From assembly GCF_019443745.1 (NCBI RefSeq), contig NZ_CP050948.1, forward strand, positions 3,848,001-3,912,000: a stretch of 64,000 bases of DNA. Direction: 5' to 3'. The translations under genes were made by a program, and so were the position numbers. Position 1 is the first letter of the stretch. Every line of letters starts with the position of its first letter. The notes beneath the pieces were generated by a model. The model searched no databases, was not told where the DNA came from, and worked only from the letters and a program-made list of their open reading frames with translations. Below, piece after piece: positions 8,860 to 17,703 of this stretch. Source of the DNA: Iamia sp. SCSIO 61187. Its GTDB lineage: Bacteria > Actinomycetota > Acidimicrobiia > Acidimicrobiales > Iamiaceae.

Positions 8860-8931
8860 CGCACCACCCTCTCGCCGGGGCCCGGGCACCTCCTCGCCCG
8901 GGTCCCGGCACACCCGACCCGGAGGCACATC

Positions 8932-9312
8932 GTGTCCACTCGCACCCGCACCCCGGCCCACACCGTCGCCAAGCCCACCCGGACCACGGATGGCAGGTTC
9001 GCGTTCGACGTGCTCCGCCAAGAGGGCCCCGTCCTGGTCGACTTCTACGCCTCCTGGTGCCCCAGCTGCCAGCACCTCGAACCGGTGCTCGACGAGCTGG
9101 CCAACGAATGGGCCGGTCTCGTGAGGATCGTGAAGCTCGACGTCGAGCGCAACCGCGCCACCGCCGACCGCTACGGCGTCCGCGGCATCCCGACGCTCAT
9201 CCTCTTCGAGGGCGGCGTCGAGCAGCACCGCCTCGTCAACGTCGTCAAGCGGCAGCGGATCGAGGACGAGCTGGGCGACCACCTCGTCACCGCCCTCGGC
9301 CTGCGCGACTAG
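8932..9312 (+). CDS. Thioredoxin-fold protein with WCPSC active site
   Basis: 126 aa with a GTG start. A short basic N-terminus without a signal peptide precedes a thioredoxin fold: FYASWCPSCQHLEPVL with C43 and C46, and the cis-proline region RGIPTLILF. It is likely a cytosolic thiol-disulfide reductase, possibly keeping copper-site cysteines reduced. It follows copA by 72 bases, and its stop overlaps the convergent TetR gene by 4 bases. Confidence 0.85.
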   Translation: MSTRTRTPAHTVAKPTRTTDGRFAFDVLRQEGPVLVDFYASWCPSCQHLEPVLDELANEWAGLVRIVKLDVERNRATADRYGVRGIPTLILFEGGVEQHRLVNVVKRQRIEDELGDHLVTALGLRD

Positions 9313-9884
9313 ATCGCCGAACCCTCGAAGCGCAGCCCCTCGAGCACCGTCGCAACGAGCCGCCGGGCCGCCGCCTTGGACGGAAGGTGTCGTGCCCCAC
9401 CGAGAGCGCCGATGCAGAAGACGGCCAGCTCCCGGGGGGCGACATCGTCTCGGACGGCGCCATGTCTCGCAGCGGCGTCGATCAGGTCGGTGAACAGTGA
9501 CTCCACCTCGTCGGCCGAGCCCTGGGCATGGCCCCGACCGTGGAGGGCCCCTGCGGCCTCCGAGGGCTCGTGGGCCGTCAGCTCGGTGTACGCCCGGAGT
9601 CCTCGCACGAGTTGTTCGGCCGGGTCCGGCTGCCCTTCCACCTCGGCGCGCAGGGCCCGGACATGCTCTTCGAGCAACCGCTCGTGCCAGGCGACGAGCA
9701 CTTCGTCCACCCCGGCGAAGTACTTGTAGAGGGTCGCCCGACCGATGCCGGCCTCCTGTGCAAGCCCGGCCATGGTCACCGAGTGCAGCCCCCCGGCTCC
9801 GACCATGCGAGCGGATGCGTCGAGGATGGCGTCGCGCACCTCTCGGCGGTGGCCGGCGATCGTTCCGGTTCGGACCCTCGGCAT
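9309..9884 (-). CDS. TetR-family repressor
   Basis: 191 aa from the ATG at 9884 (MPRVRTG); an ATG at 9920 would run into the operator. The N-terminal helix-turn-helix reads LAQEAGIGRATLYKYFAGVDEVL, and the C-terminal ligand domain is variable. It is divergent from a two-gene membrane unit, with a long inverted repeat between. Self-repression and control of that unit are expected. The ligand is unknown. Confidence 0.9.
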   Translation of the reverse strand: MPRVRTGTIAGHRREVRDAILDASARMVGAGGLHSVTMAGLAQEAGIGRATLYKYFAGVDEVLVAWHERLLEEHVRALRAEVEGQPDPAEQLVRGLRAYTELTAHEPSEAAGALHGRGHAQGSADEVESLFTDLIDAAARHGAVRDDVAPRELAVFCIGALGGARHLPSKAAARRLVATVLEGLRFEGSAI

Positions 9885-9913
9885 CAGGCCAGGGTAGCCA
9901 ACCTTCCGGGATC

Positions 9914-9948
9914 GAGACACGCTGTCTTGATCAGAGACAGAGTGTCTC
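9914..9948. promoter_or_regulatory. TetR operator (inverted repeat)
   Basis: GAGACACGCTGTCT at 9914-9927 faces GAGACAGAGTGTCTC at 9934-9948. The outer arms GAGACAC/GTGTCTC are perfectly complementary, and each half contains its own smaller dyad. It is placed between the TetR start (9884) and the start at 9989. Confidence 0.75.
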
Positions 9949-9988
9949 GTAACGTGCCGCGGTCACGCTCAACAACGGAGGACCTCGC

Positions 9989-10195
9989 ATGGACCGCTCG
10001 ACATCACCTCAAGACACCCCGGCCGCCTCCGTCTACCCCCGGCGCCCTCGGTGGGTCGTGTTGGGGCTCGCTCTTGCGGCCATCCTCGTGGTCGGCGTGG
10101 TCATCCTGTTGATGGTGGGAGGGCATGGCCCCGAGCGCCACTCGGGAGGCGGATCGACCCCGTCGCACTCCGCCCCGTCGCACGGCAACCCATGA
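9989..10195 (+). CDS. Small single-pass membrane protein
   Basis: 68 aa, one strong membrane helix (about residues 22-44), then a His/Ser/Gly-rich tail. An AACGGAGG-like site precedes the ATG. It overlaps the next gene by ATGA, so the pair is co-translated. It lies immediately after the TetR operator. Function unknown. Confidence 0.65.
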   Translation: MDRSTSPQDTPAASVYPRRPRWVVLGLALAAILVVGVVILLMVGGHGPERHSGGGSTPSHSAPSHGNP

Positions 10196-10716
10196 CGGCG
10201 TCCCTGCGGGTCCGGCGATTCGGGCTGACCCTCCACGTCCTCTCCTCGGTCGGCTGGCTCGGAGGAGTCGGCCTGGCCCTTGCCCTCGCCGGCACCGCCC
10301 TGCTGTCGGACGACGAGTCGACCGTGCGGTCCGCCCTCATCGCGCTCGACGCCAGCGGCTGGTGGTACCTGCTGCCGCTCAGCGTCGCGTCGCTGACGAC
10401 CGGGATCGTCCAGTCGCTCATCACGAGGTGGGGCCTCTTCAACCACTACTGGATCGTCGCCAAGCTCGCGATCAACGCCTTCGCCGCCTTGATCCTCCTC
10501 CTCTACATGCAGTCGCTCGGGCACTACGCAGCCCTTGCGAAGAACACAGCGACGACCCTCGCCGAGCTCCGCGACCCGTCCCCGCTGATCCACACCATCG
10601 GCGCGCTGGTCCTCCTGGTGGGCGCCACAGCCCTCTCGATCTACAAGCCGCCCGGTCTCACCCGCCGCGGCTATCGGGCCCGTGAAAGGAGCCCCGGCCT
10701 CGATCCGCCCTCCTAG
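10192..10716 (+). CDS. Four-helix membrane protein, DUF2269-like
   Basis: 174 aa with four predicted helices. It starts LHVLSSVGWLGGVGLALALAG, and HYWIVAKLAINAFAALILLL forms a later helix. Histidines near the helix ends are typical of small haem- or metal-associated membrane families, but no cofactor motif is proven. The ATG overlaps the preceding stop, and the 3' end overlaps the convergent TetR gene by 4 bases. Function unknown; control by the TetR at 9309-9884 is inferred. Confidence 0.7.
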   Translation: MTASLRVRRFGLTLHVLSSVGWLGGVGLALALAGTALLSDDESTVRSALIALDASGWWYLLPLSVASLTTGIVQSLITRWGLFNHYWIVAKLAINAFAALILLLYMQSLGHYAALAKNTATTLAELRDPSPLIHTIGALVLLVGATALSIYKPPGLTRRGYRARERSPGLDPPS

Positions 10717-11333
10717 ACGCGGCGGCCGACCCCGGGTCCGCGACCTCCCGTCGAGCGGCCGCCCGGACCGGCGAGCGCCTCGAGCGACGGGGTCAGAATT
10801 CGCTCGAGATCCTCGACATCGGCCGCTGCGAGCGCGGGGACCTCGAGGAGGTAGCGACCGATCGCTACGCCGAGCATCGTGGCGTTGAGGAGCGCAGCCC
10901 GAAGGGCAGCGTCCGACCCTCCGATCGTGTCGGCGACAGCGGCCTGCGCATCGGCCATCACCTGGTCCCGCATCACCTGCCCAGCCACAGGATGGGTGAG
11001 GCTGCTGCGCATCAGCGCCTCGATGGCCGGCCGTTGCTCGGGATCCTCGAAGGCATCAACGACGTGGTGAACCAGAGCGTGCGTCAGCTCCTCACGTCCC
11101 GCGCCGATCAGCCCTTCGACCGGGACGCTGCCCTGCGCCGCTGAGGCGAAGAGCCCGTCCTTCGATCCGAAGTGCTGCATCACCAGAGCCGGGTCCACCT
11201 CGGCCCGATCGGCGACCGTCCGTATCGAGGTGCGCTCGTAGCCCCGCTCGGCGAACAGCGCTTGCGCCGCAGAGAGGATCGCCTGCCGGCTGCGGGTCCG
11301 CCGCTCGGCTCGGGTCGGGGACTCGTCCGTCAT
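10713..11333 (-). CDS. TetR-family repressor of the adjacent exporter
   Basis: 206 aa from the ATG at 11333, with GGAGCGAAG upstream; an earlier ATG at 11369 would cover the operator. Helix-turn-helix: VADRAEVDPALVMQHFGSKDGL. The C-terminal domain belongs to the TetR_C_33/AcrR-like class. It is divergent from a DHA2-type exporter, the standard arrangement for drug-responsive control of efflux. Confidence 0.9.
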   Translation of the reverse strand: MTDESPTRAERRTRSRQAILSAAQALFAERGYERTSIRTVADRAEVDPALVMQHFGSKDGLFASAAQGSVPVEGLIGAGREELTHALVHHVVDAFEDPEQRPAIEALMRSSLTHPVAGQVMRDQVMADAQAAVADTIGGSDAALRAALLNATMLGVAIGRYLLEVPALAAADVEDLERILTPSLEALAGPGGRSTGGRGPGVGRRV

Positions 11334-11342
11334 CTTCGCTCC

Positions 11343-11380
11343 ACAAGTGTTGACTGAATTCGATTTCACTCTACACTCGT
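11343..11380. promoter_or_regulatory. Candidate TetR operator upstream of the MFS exporter
   Basis: ACAAGTGT (11343-11350) faces ACACTCGT (11373-11380), matching in 7 of 8 positions as an inverted repeat. It lies in the 53-base gap between the divergent starts at 11333 and 11387. Confidence 0.45.
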
Positions 11381-11386
11381 TGAGCC

Positions 11387-12847
11387 ATGGCCATGCACCG
11401 CAGGTCTTCCGTCAACCGTCCCGGCGCCCGCCGTGCCGCTGCACTCGTGGTCTTGGCGGGGAGCCAGCTGCTCATCGTCCTCGACGCCACCATCGTCAAC
11501 GTCGCCCTCAGCGCGATCGCTCGCGACCTGAGGCTCTCGGCGGCCGACCTCCAGTGGGTGATCACCGGCTACGTCCTGGCCTTCGGCGGCTTCCTCCTCC
11601 TCGGTGGCCGGCTCGCCGACACCTACGGGCGGCGGCGGCTCTTCGTCGGCGGCGCCACGCTCTTCGCCATCGGCTCCGTCGCCTGCGCCCTGGCCTGGTC
11701 AGCGCCAAGCCTCCTGGTCGGTCGGGCGGTGCAGGGGCTCGGCGCCGCAGCGGTCGCCCCCTCAGCGATGTCGCTCTTGCTCACCGTCTTCCCCGAAGGC
11801 GACGGACGGGCGAAGGCACTGGCGGTGTGGGGCGGGGTCTCGTCCAGCGGGACCGCTCTCGGGTTGATCCTCGGCGGGGTCATCACCGACCTCCTGTCCT
11901 GGGAGTGGGTCTTCGCCCTGGCCGCCCCCATCGCCGGCGCCGCTGCGATCGCCGCGCTGCGCGTGTTGCCGGAGACGGCCGCCGCCCCACGGCGGTTCGA
12001 CGTGGCCGGCGCCGCGCTGGCCACCGGCGGGCTGACGGCGCTCGTCTACGGGCTGGTACAGGGGCCCGAGGTGGGGTGGAGGTCGACGTCGACCGTGGTC
12101 ACCCTGCTCGTCGCTGCCATCCTCGTCGGCGGCTTTGCCTGGACCCAGACCCATCGCTCGTTCGGGCTGCTCCCCCGTCGGCTGCTCCGCCACCGTGCGG
12201 TCGTCGGCGCCAACGTCGTCGGCCTCATCCTCGGCGCGGCGATCTACGGGCTGTTCTTCTTCATGAGCCTCTTCATGGGCGATCTCGCCGGATACGACGC
12301 GGTCGAGACGGGGCTGGCATTCCTGCCAATGGCAGCCGCGATCGCCGTGGGCTCCGCCGTCGCAGGCCGCCTGATCGGCCGGACTGGCCCGTTCTCTCTC
12401 CTCGTCGGCTCCACCGGAGCGGTGACGGTGGGCCTGGCGAGCCTGGCGCGCATCAGTCCGGCCACCACCTACCTCGCCGTGCAGCTGCCAGGGTTCCTCC
12501 TGACCGGCGTCGGCCTCGGCCTGGCCTTCGTCGCCCTCACCACCGCAGCAGTCGGCGCGGCGCCACCGGAAGATCGCGGCGTCGCGGCTGCCCTGTTCAA
12601 CTCAGCCCAGCAGGTCGGCGGCGCGCTGGGGCTGGCGTTGATGACCGCCGTGAGCACCGCCCGCACAGCCGCCTTGACCGAGCCCGGGGCGATTCCGGCC
12701 GCCGGCGCCACCACGGCCGGCTGGTCCCTCGGCTTCGCCGTCTCCAGTGCGCTGATGGCATCGGGCCTGATCGTCATCCTGGTCATGGTCCGTCCTGCTC
12801 CGAGGAAGTCAGGTGCGGAGGAGTTGGCGGACGCCAGCCCCGCCTAA
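11387..12847 (+). CDS. DHA2/EmrB-QacA-type drug:proton antiporter
   Basis: 486 aa, about 14 membrane helices. Motif D1 is LDATIVNVALSAIARDL, motif A is GGRLADTYGRRRLF, and the later helix has the motif-C glycine/proline pattern. It exports lipophilic compounds by proton antiport. The natural stop codon was TAG at the target site; IS110 copy 2 entered at its CT and now supplies TAA instead, so the protein is unchanged. Confidence 0.92.
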   Translation: MAMHRRSSVNRPGARRAAALVVLAGSQLLIVLDATIVNVALSAIARDLRLSAADLQWVITGYVLAFGGFLLLGGRLADTYGRRRLFVGGATLFAIGSVACALAWSAPSLLVGRAVQGLGAAAVAPSAMSLLLTVFPEGDGRAKALAVWGGVSSSGTALGLILGGVITDLLSWEWVFALAAPIAGAAAIAALRVLPETAAAPRRFDVAGAALATGGLTALVYGLVQGPEVGWRSTSTVVTLLVAAILVGGFAWTQTHRSFGLLPRRLLRHRAVVGANVVGLILGAAIYGLFFFMSLFMGDLAGYDAVETGLAFLPMAAAIAVGSAVAGRLIGRTGPFSLLVGSTGAVTVGLASLARISPATTYLAVQLPGFLLTGVGLGLAFVALTTAAVGAAPPEDRGVAAALFNSAQQVGGALGLALMTAVSTARTAALTEPGAIPAAGATTAGWSLGFAVSSALMASGLIVILVMVRPAPRKSGAEELADASPA

Positions 12848-13069
12848 TGGGACTCGACCGTCGGGTCCTTCGGGGTGACGATGGTCCCGAGCCGCTGGTC
12901 GGTCAGCACTCATCTCGCCTGGACCGCGAGTCCTACGGCTAGATCGTGCGCCGGCCGGTCGGTGAGGACGACCTTGATGGCTGGTGCGATGACGTGCCGT
13001 GGAGCACTGAACCATTAGGACGCCGGTGGTCGCCTCGGGCTCGATCCGAACCTGTTGCAGGAGGCGCTG
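12847..13069 (+). ncRNA. Candidate bridge RNA region of IS110 copy 2
   Basis: Same sequence as 4745-4967. It is the left-end noncoding region 5' of the recombinase. RNA boundaries not determined. Confidence 0.5.
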
Positions 13070-14287
13070 ATGGCGAAGGTGTTCGTAGGTCACGACTGGG
13101 CTGAGGCCCATCACGACGTGTTGGTCCTCGACGAGCATGGGGAGCGCGTCGGGGGCGGTCGGCTGCCCGAGGGCGTTGCCGGTGTCGCCCGGTTCCACGA
13201 GTTGGTCGCCGATCACGTCGAGGACTCGGCCGAGGTGGTGGTGGCGACCGAGACCGACAGGGGGTTGTTCGTCGGGTCGTTGGTGGCGGCTGGCTACACG
13301 GTGTTGGCGATCAACCCGCTGTCGACGTCGCGGTATCGGGAACGTCACTCGACCTCGGGGGCGAAGTCCGACCCCGGCGACGCCCGGGTGTTGGCCGAGC
13401 TGGCCCGGACCGATGGCCACAACCACCGGCCGATTGCCGGTGACAGCGAGCTGGTCGAGGCCATCAAGGTCCTGGCCCGGGCTCACCAGAGCCTGATCTG
13501 GACCCGGCAGCGCCAGTCCAACCAGCTCCGCTCGACGCTGCGCGAGTTCTATCCCGCCGCGCTCGACGCCTTTGGTGAGCTGGGCCACCCCGACGCGCTG
13601 GCCGTGTTGGCCATCGCCCCAACACCGGCCCAGGGGCGGCGGCTGTCGCGGTCGAAGATCGCCTCTGCGCTGCGCCGAGGGGGACGCCAGCGCCGCGTCG
13701 AGGAGCGGGCGATCGAGATCCAGACGGCGCTGCGCTCCACCCAGCTCACCGCCCCCGACCTCGTCGCTGATGCCATGGGCTCGGTCGTCGCCGCGCTGGT
13801 CGGCGTGATCGGTGAGCTGGTCGCCCAGATCGCCGTCCTCGAGACCGACCTGGCCGACCGTTTTGACCAGCACCCGGACGCCAAGATCATCCGCTCCCTG
13901 CCAGGACTGGGGATGACCCTCGGCGCCCGGGTGCTCGCAGAGTTCGGGGACGACCCGAACCGCTACCGCGATGCGAAGTCTCGCAAGAACTACGCCGGCA
14001 CGTCACCCATCACCAGAGCCTCGGGCAAGAGCCACGTCGTGTTGGCCCGCTACGCCCGCAACCGACGCCTCGCCGATGCCTGCTACCTCTGGGCCTTCGC
14101 CGCCCTCGCAGCCAGCCCTGGCGCCCGAGCGTTCTACGACCACCGGCGCGCCCACGGCGACACCCACCACCGCGCCCTACGAGCCCTCGCCAACCGCCTC
14201 GTCGGCATCCTCCACGGCTGCCTCCGACACCAGACCCCTTACGACGAACACACCGCCTGGGCCCACCGCACCGACATCGCCGCTTGA
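13070..14287 (+). CDS. IS110-family DEDD recombinase, copy 2
   Basis: 405 aa, identical in sequence and in start context (AGGAGG) to the recombinase at 4968-6185, with the same DEDD residues and C-terminal transposase_20 domain. Identity of the two copies is evidence of recent movement or of recombination between them. Inversion is excluded as they lie in direct orientation; deletion of the 8.1 kb between them is possible. Confidence 0.93.
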   Translation: MAKVFVGHDWAEAHHDVLVLDEHGERVGGGRLPEGVAGVARFHELVADHVEDSAEVVVATETDRGLFVGSLVAAGYTVLAINPLSTSRYRERHSTSGAKSDPGDARVLAELARTDGHNHRPIAGDSELVEAIKVLARAHQSLIWTRQRQSNQLRSTLREFYPAALDAFGELGHPDALAVLAIAPTPAQGRRLSRSKIASALRRGGRQRRVEERAIEIQTALRSTQLTAPDLVADAMGSVVAALVGVIGELVAQIAVLETDLADRFDQHPDAKIIRSLPGLGMTLGARVLAEFGDDPNRYRDAKSRKNYAGTSPITRASGKSHVVLARYARNRRLADACYLWAFAALAASPGARAFYDHRRAHGDTHHRALRALANRLVGILHGCLRHQTPYDEHTAWAHRTDIAA

Positions 14288-14308
14288 CGCCCTACAACCG
14301 TGCGATGT

Positions 14309-14656
14309 CTAGTCGCGGTCGGCCGGGCCCATCCGACCGAGGACCGCCACGCCGGAGAGTACGACCAACCCAACGAGAGGTAGGCCGACGACAGCATCGG
14401 TCAGCGCCTGGTCGAACAGATGCAGCTCGTCCCGGTGCCTGACGAGGTGGAGCACGGCAAGCCCCAGCCCGAGGACGACGAGAGACCGCCCGACCTGGCG
14501 CCGGCGTTCGCGACGAGCGAACGCGCAGCGCAGCTCCTCGGCGCGGCGGACCGCGTCCTGGTGGTCGATCTCGCGACAGGTCAGGCCGTCTGTGCGCTCC
14601 TGCAGCCGCCGGTCGTCGAGGACGGGACGGTACGGCCGATGGCGGCGTTTGCTCAC
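14309..14656 (-). CDS. Small two-helix membrane protein paired with Lgt-like protein, copy 1
   Basis: 115 aa. The GTG start overlaps the stop of the upstream Lgt-like gene. A basic, charged N-terminal half (about 45 residues) is followed by two membrane helices. HLVRHRDELHLFDQAL between the helices resembles the same region of the protein at 55623-55979, so the pair is a duplicated cassette. Its stop is at the CTAG where IS110 copy 2 entered. Function unknown. Confidence 0.7.
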   Translation of the reverse strand: MSKRRHRPYRPVLDDRRLQERTDGLTCREIDHQDAVRRAEELRCAFARRERRRQVGRSLVVLGLGLAVLHLVRHRDELHLFDQALTDAVVGLPLVGLVVLSGVAVLGRMGPADRD

Positions 14657-15540
14657 AAGGCTCGCTCCGTTGGCGGTGGCTGGCCGTCCGACCCGTCCTG
14701 GGGCACCTCGTCGCCGGATGCAGGCGCATCCGCCTCGTCGTCAACCGCTTCGGGACGCGACGCCAACCACGCCAGGCCGGAGACGCCGATGGTCATGGCG
14801 ACGATCCCGGCCCACTGGCTGCCCGTCAGGCCCAAGCGGCGATCGTCGGCACGGGCGAAGTCGAGCAGGAACCGGTTCAGCCCGTAGAGAACCACGAGCA
14901 ACGCCCCCAGGGCGCCGCGTCGGCGCAGCCAGCGCCGTCGCGCCAGCAGCATGATCCCGAAGATGCCGAGGCTCAGAATCAGGTCGTAGGCAGCGGTCAG
15001 GTGCACGACCTCGCCCGGAGGACAGGGGGACCCCACGTTGCGGCCGACGTCGACGACATCGGGGCACCGGTAGCCCCAGGGGACGTCGGTGGTCTGCCCG
15101 AGGTGGTCGGCGATGATGATGTCGCCGATGCGGCCGACGGCGATCCCGAGCGGCAGCCACGGCGCAGCGAGATCGAGCCCGGCCCAGAAGTCGACCCCCC
15201 GCCGCCGCGCCGACCACCACGCGACCAACAGGGCGCCGGTGAGCCCGCCGAGCAGCGAGATCCCGCCCTCCCAGACCTTGAACCACTCGACGGGCGACTC
15301 GTAGCTCGAGAGGTGGTTGAGAACGTAGAAGAAGCGGGCGCCGACGATCCCCCCGATCCCCGCCCGGTAGAGGATGGCGACCAGATCGTCTTCGGGCAGA
15401 CCTGCTCGCCGAGCGTCCCGCAGGAACCACCACGCTCCGAAGACGAACCCGACCGCGGTGAAGATCCCGTGCGGCGAGACCGACAGTGGCCCGATGTCGA
15501 TGCGGACGATCGGTGAGTAGGAAATCTCGGCCAGGAGCAC
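14653..15540 (-). CDS. Lgt-like prolipoprotein diacylglyceryl transferase, copy 1
   Basis: 295 aa with a GTG start, 7 helices, and the overall Lgt layout: SPHGIFTAVGF near the N-terminus, EGGISLLGGLTGALL, the signature loop at 136-148 (GRIGDIIIADHLG), and NRFLLDFARADDRR near the C-terminus. Compared with E. coli Lgt, R143 and G154 are kept, while N146, E151 and E243 appear as Asp. Lgt attaches diacylglycerol to lipobox cysteines. These conservative changes leave open whether this is a true Lgt or a relative with a different substrate. The operator dyad at 15551-15567 is 11 bases upstream. Confidence 0.82.
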   Translation of the reverse strand: MLLAEISYSPIVRIDIGPLSVSPHGIFTAVGFVFGAWWFLRDARRAGLPEDDLVAILYRAGIGGIVGARFFYVLNHLSSYESPVEWFKVWEGGISLLGGLTGALLVAWWSARRRGVDFWAGLDLAAPWLPLGIAVGRIGDIIIADHLGQTTDVPWGYRCPDVVDVGRNVGSPCPPGEVVHLTAAYDLILSLGIFGIMLLARRRWLRRRGALGALLVVLYGLNRFLLDFARADDRRLGLTGSQWAGIVAMTIGVSGLAWLASRPEAVDDEADAPASGDEVPQDGSDGQPPPTERAL

Positions 15541-15550
15541 CGCCCCAATC

Positions 15551-15567
15551 TACGACACGCTGTCGTA
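15551..15567. promoter_or_regulatory. BlaI-type operator (lgt-like / blaI intergenic)
   Basis: TACGACACGCTGTCGTA, a perfect 7-3-7 dyad, lies between the divergent starts at 15540 and 15606. It probably serves both. Confidence 0.8.
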
Positions 15568-15605
15568 GCTTCGGGGTCGCGATTGGTCGGCATTGGCTTC
15601 GGCCT

Positions 15606-15965
15606 GTGAGTGACCGCCGACCGATGGGCTCCCTGGAGCGCGCCGTGTTGGAGCAGCTCTGGGCGCAGGACGACGGGGCGACACCGGCCGAGATCCGCGA
15701 GGCCCTAGACGGCGACATCGGGTACACGACGGTCGCTACGATCCTCACCCGGTTGGCGCAGAAGGGTCAGGTTGAGCGCGAGCGCGCCGGCCGGGGGTTC
15801 CGGTACCGGGCGCTGAGCACCGAAGCCGAGCTGGCGGCCCGGCGCATGCAGGATGCGTTGAAGCCGGTGCAAGATCGCTCGCTGGTCCTGTCCCGGTTCG
15901 TCGACGGGCAGACCGACGGGGATAAACAAGCGCTGCGACAGATCCTCGACGAGCTCGACCGATGA
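15606..15965 (+). CDS. blaI: BlaI/MecI/CopY-family repressor, copy 1
   Basis: 119 aa from the GTG at 15606, chosen by alignment with the ATG of the close paralogue at 59146. Winged helix: ERAVLEQLWAQDDGATPAEI and GYTTVATILTRLAQKGQVER. The C-terminal part is a short dimerisation helix region. The family binds TACA/TGTA-type dyads and is inactivated by proteolysis (BlaI) or metal (CopY). Its stop overlaps the M56 gene, so the sensor and repressor form one operon, and the operator upstream implies self-repression. Confidence 0.9.
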   Translation: MSDRRPMGSLERAVLEQLWAQDDGATPAEIREALDGDIGYTTVATILTRLAQKGQVERERAGRGFRYRALSTEAELAARRMQDALKPVQDRSLVLSRFVDGQTDGDKQALRQILDELDR

Positions 15966-16841
15966 GCCCTGTGCTCCTCGCGCCCCTGACCGTTGCGCTC
16001 CTCGCTGCCGGCCTCGGCGGCCTCTCCCAGCGCTACTTCCGGCCGGGTGCGGCCACGTGGAGCCTCACGATCAGCACCGTCCTTGCTGCGGTGGCCACGA
16101 TCAGCGCTGCGGGTGATGACGATCTTCAGCTTCGTCCACGTGGCGCCCGTGACCGGGCAGCTCCTTGCGTGGTGCCTCGGACTCAACCACCACTCCGGAC
16201 GGGTCCCCTGGGCCGAGGCAACCGTCGCCGCATTCTGGCTGGCTGTTGCCGCGTTACGGCTCCGCCGGTGTCGAGCGGGCGACCGGGCGCTGATCCCTCA
16301 GGGGACCGCGGGCGACGTCGAAGTGCTCGATGGTAACGAGCCGGTGGCGTACACGCTGCCTGGCCAATGCGGGCGAATCGTCGTCTCGAACGGGATGCTG
16401 CGGGCCCTCTCCGGCGGGGAGCAGGAGGTGCTCTTCTCCCACGAGAGGTCGCACCTGCGTCGACGGCACGACCGGTTCATCCACGCTGTCGACCTCGGGG
16501 TGGCAGTGATGCCGCTCCTCTTCCCGATGAAGCGTTTCGTCCGCTTTGCGACGGAGCGGTGGGCCGACGAGGACGCTGTCCGCTCGGTCGGCGATCGACG
16601 CCTCGTCGCACGGGCCCTCACCCGAGCGGCGTTGGTCCAGCACGGGTCGATCCAACCCGGCATGGCTCTCGCAGGTCTCGGCGTCCGGGCGCGTGTCGAC
16701 CAGCTCCTCGCCGCTCCGGCCCGGCCCGCTGTGGTCCGAGCGACGCTGCTCATCACGGCCGGCCTCACGGCCACCGTGGCCGCCAGCTCGTCGCTGCAGG
16801 TTCACCACCTGGCCATGGTGGCCGAGCAGCTCTGCGGCTAG
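15962..16841 (+). pseudogene. M56 (BlaR1-like) membrane metallopeptidase, copy 1, frameshifted
   Basis: The first 49 codons read in one frame from the ATG at 15962 and the rest in the next frame. Compared with the intact paralogue at 59502, one extra base lies at about 16110-16114 (GCGGGTGATG where the homologue has GCGTTGATG). Downstream the M56 signature FSHERSHLRRRHD (HExxH zinc site) and the conserved RWADEDAVRSVGDRRLVARAL are intact. Homologues are inner-membrane proteases that cut the partner repressor. Either the protease is lost here, or this is a base-calling error. Confidence 0.8.
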
Positions 16842-16854
16842 GCCAGACCAAGCG

Positions 16855-17442
16855 TCAGCAGGAGCCCTCGAACTCGGGAACGGGCCGGCGCTCGGCCTCC
16901 TGTTCGGACGTGACCTCGCCGTTCTCTGCGATGTCGTCGATGAGCCACTCCATCTCCTTGATCTCGCGACGCTGGGCCCGTTCGATCTCGCAGGCCAGCT
17001 CCTGGACCCGGACATCGTCGATGTCGGCCCGGTCGCTGGTCAGGATGGCGATCGAGTGGTGCGGAACCATGGCCTTCATGTACTCCCGATCGTCGACGAA
17101 GTGCTGCGATCGCGACAACCAGAGGGCGACTGCGCCGAAGGCGACGGCGAAGATCACGATCGCGACGTTCACCGTCGGCATGGCGTGCATCTTCCACATG
17201 AAGCCCATCATCACCACGGCCATCATCGATCCCATGAGGAGGGCCATGTAGACGCGCTCCTCGCTCCAACGCACGTGGCCCCATGCGAACGTGTTCGTGT
17301 ACGTGAGGAGGAACATCAGTACCGTGGAGGTCAGGATCATCAACCCGAACCTGACGTAGGCCCTCCGGTCGTCGGACGAAGAACCTTCGTTTCGGTCCTC
17401 GTTCGACGAACGGCGAAGGCGGGCTGGGACAATGGGGGGCAT
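16855..17442 (-). CDS. Membrane-anchored DUF305 protein
   Basis: 195 aa with AGGAGG five bases before the ATG. Three predicted helices (about 35-105), rich in Met, precede a DUF305 ferritin-like helical segment containing KAMVPHHSIAIL. DUF305 proteins often sit in copper and silver resistance regions, and the HH and Met residues suggest metal binding; the mechanism is not established. It faces the M56 gene, only 13 bases away. Confidence 0.82.
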   Translation of the reverse strand: MPPIVPARLRRSSNEDRNEGSSSDDRRAYVRFGLMILTSTVLMFLLTYTNTFAWGHVRWSEERVYMALLMGSMMAVVMMGFMWKMHAMPTVNVAIVIFAVAFGAVALWLSRSQHFVDDREYMKAMVPHHSIAILTSDRADIDDVRVQELACEIERAQRREIKEMEWLIDDIAENGEVTSEQEAERRPVPEFEGSC

Positions 17443-17589
17443 GTAGTCCTCCTACTTGGTTGGTCGGGCGTGCGGGCTTCCCTCGAAGTGATCGAGGCGC
17501 GAGCCACTGCGTGTCACCTGCGGCCGCAGCGGCTGACTTCGCCGTTGGGAAAGGAACTTTTCGGGGATCGGACACGTCCGCATCGCGAA

Positions 17590-17696
17590 CGATGTAGATC
17601 GGGATGTCGACGGCGTTGATGGCGGCTGGGCTCGCGCTCCTCGCTTGCCTGACGCTGCTGCGCCTGCCCGCTCAGGTCCGTCGCCCGATCGGCTGA
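17590..17696 (+). pseudogene. 3' remnant of a small membrane protein gene (paralogue of 20207-20569)
   Basis: The last 25 codons, AAGLALLACLTLLRLPAQVRRPIG, match the C-terminus of the protein encoded at 20207 (AAGLALLACLTLLRLPDQVRR). No upstream part remains. As at 20570, a copper-storage gene or remnant on the opposite strand follows at once, so a block was duplicated. Confidence 0.7.
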
Positions 17697-17703
17697 CCGC
17701 CCG

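Larger units (their letters stand above)
12844..14310 (+). mobile_element. IS110-family insertion sequence, copy 2
   Basis: Identical to copy 1 over 12841-14312. The CT core repeats at 12844-12845 and 14309-14310. The target was ...CCCCGC-CT-AGTCGC..., where the palindromic CTAG served as the stop codon for two convergent genes (exporter on plus, small membrane protein on minus). Both genes still end in a stop after insertion. Confidence 0.88.

Noticed and set aside
15962-16841. Programmed frameshift in M56 copy 1
   Set aside because: No slippery heptamer or downstream structure is evident at the shift, and the paralogue at 59502 has no shift; mutation or base-calling error is simpler.
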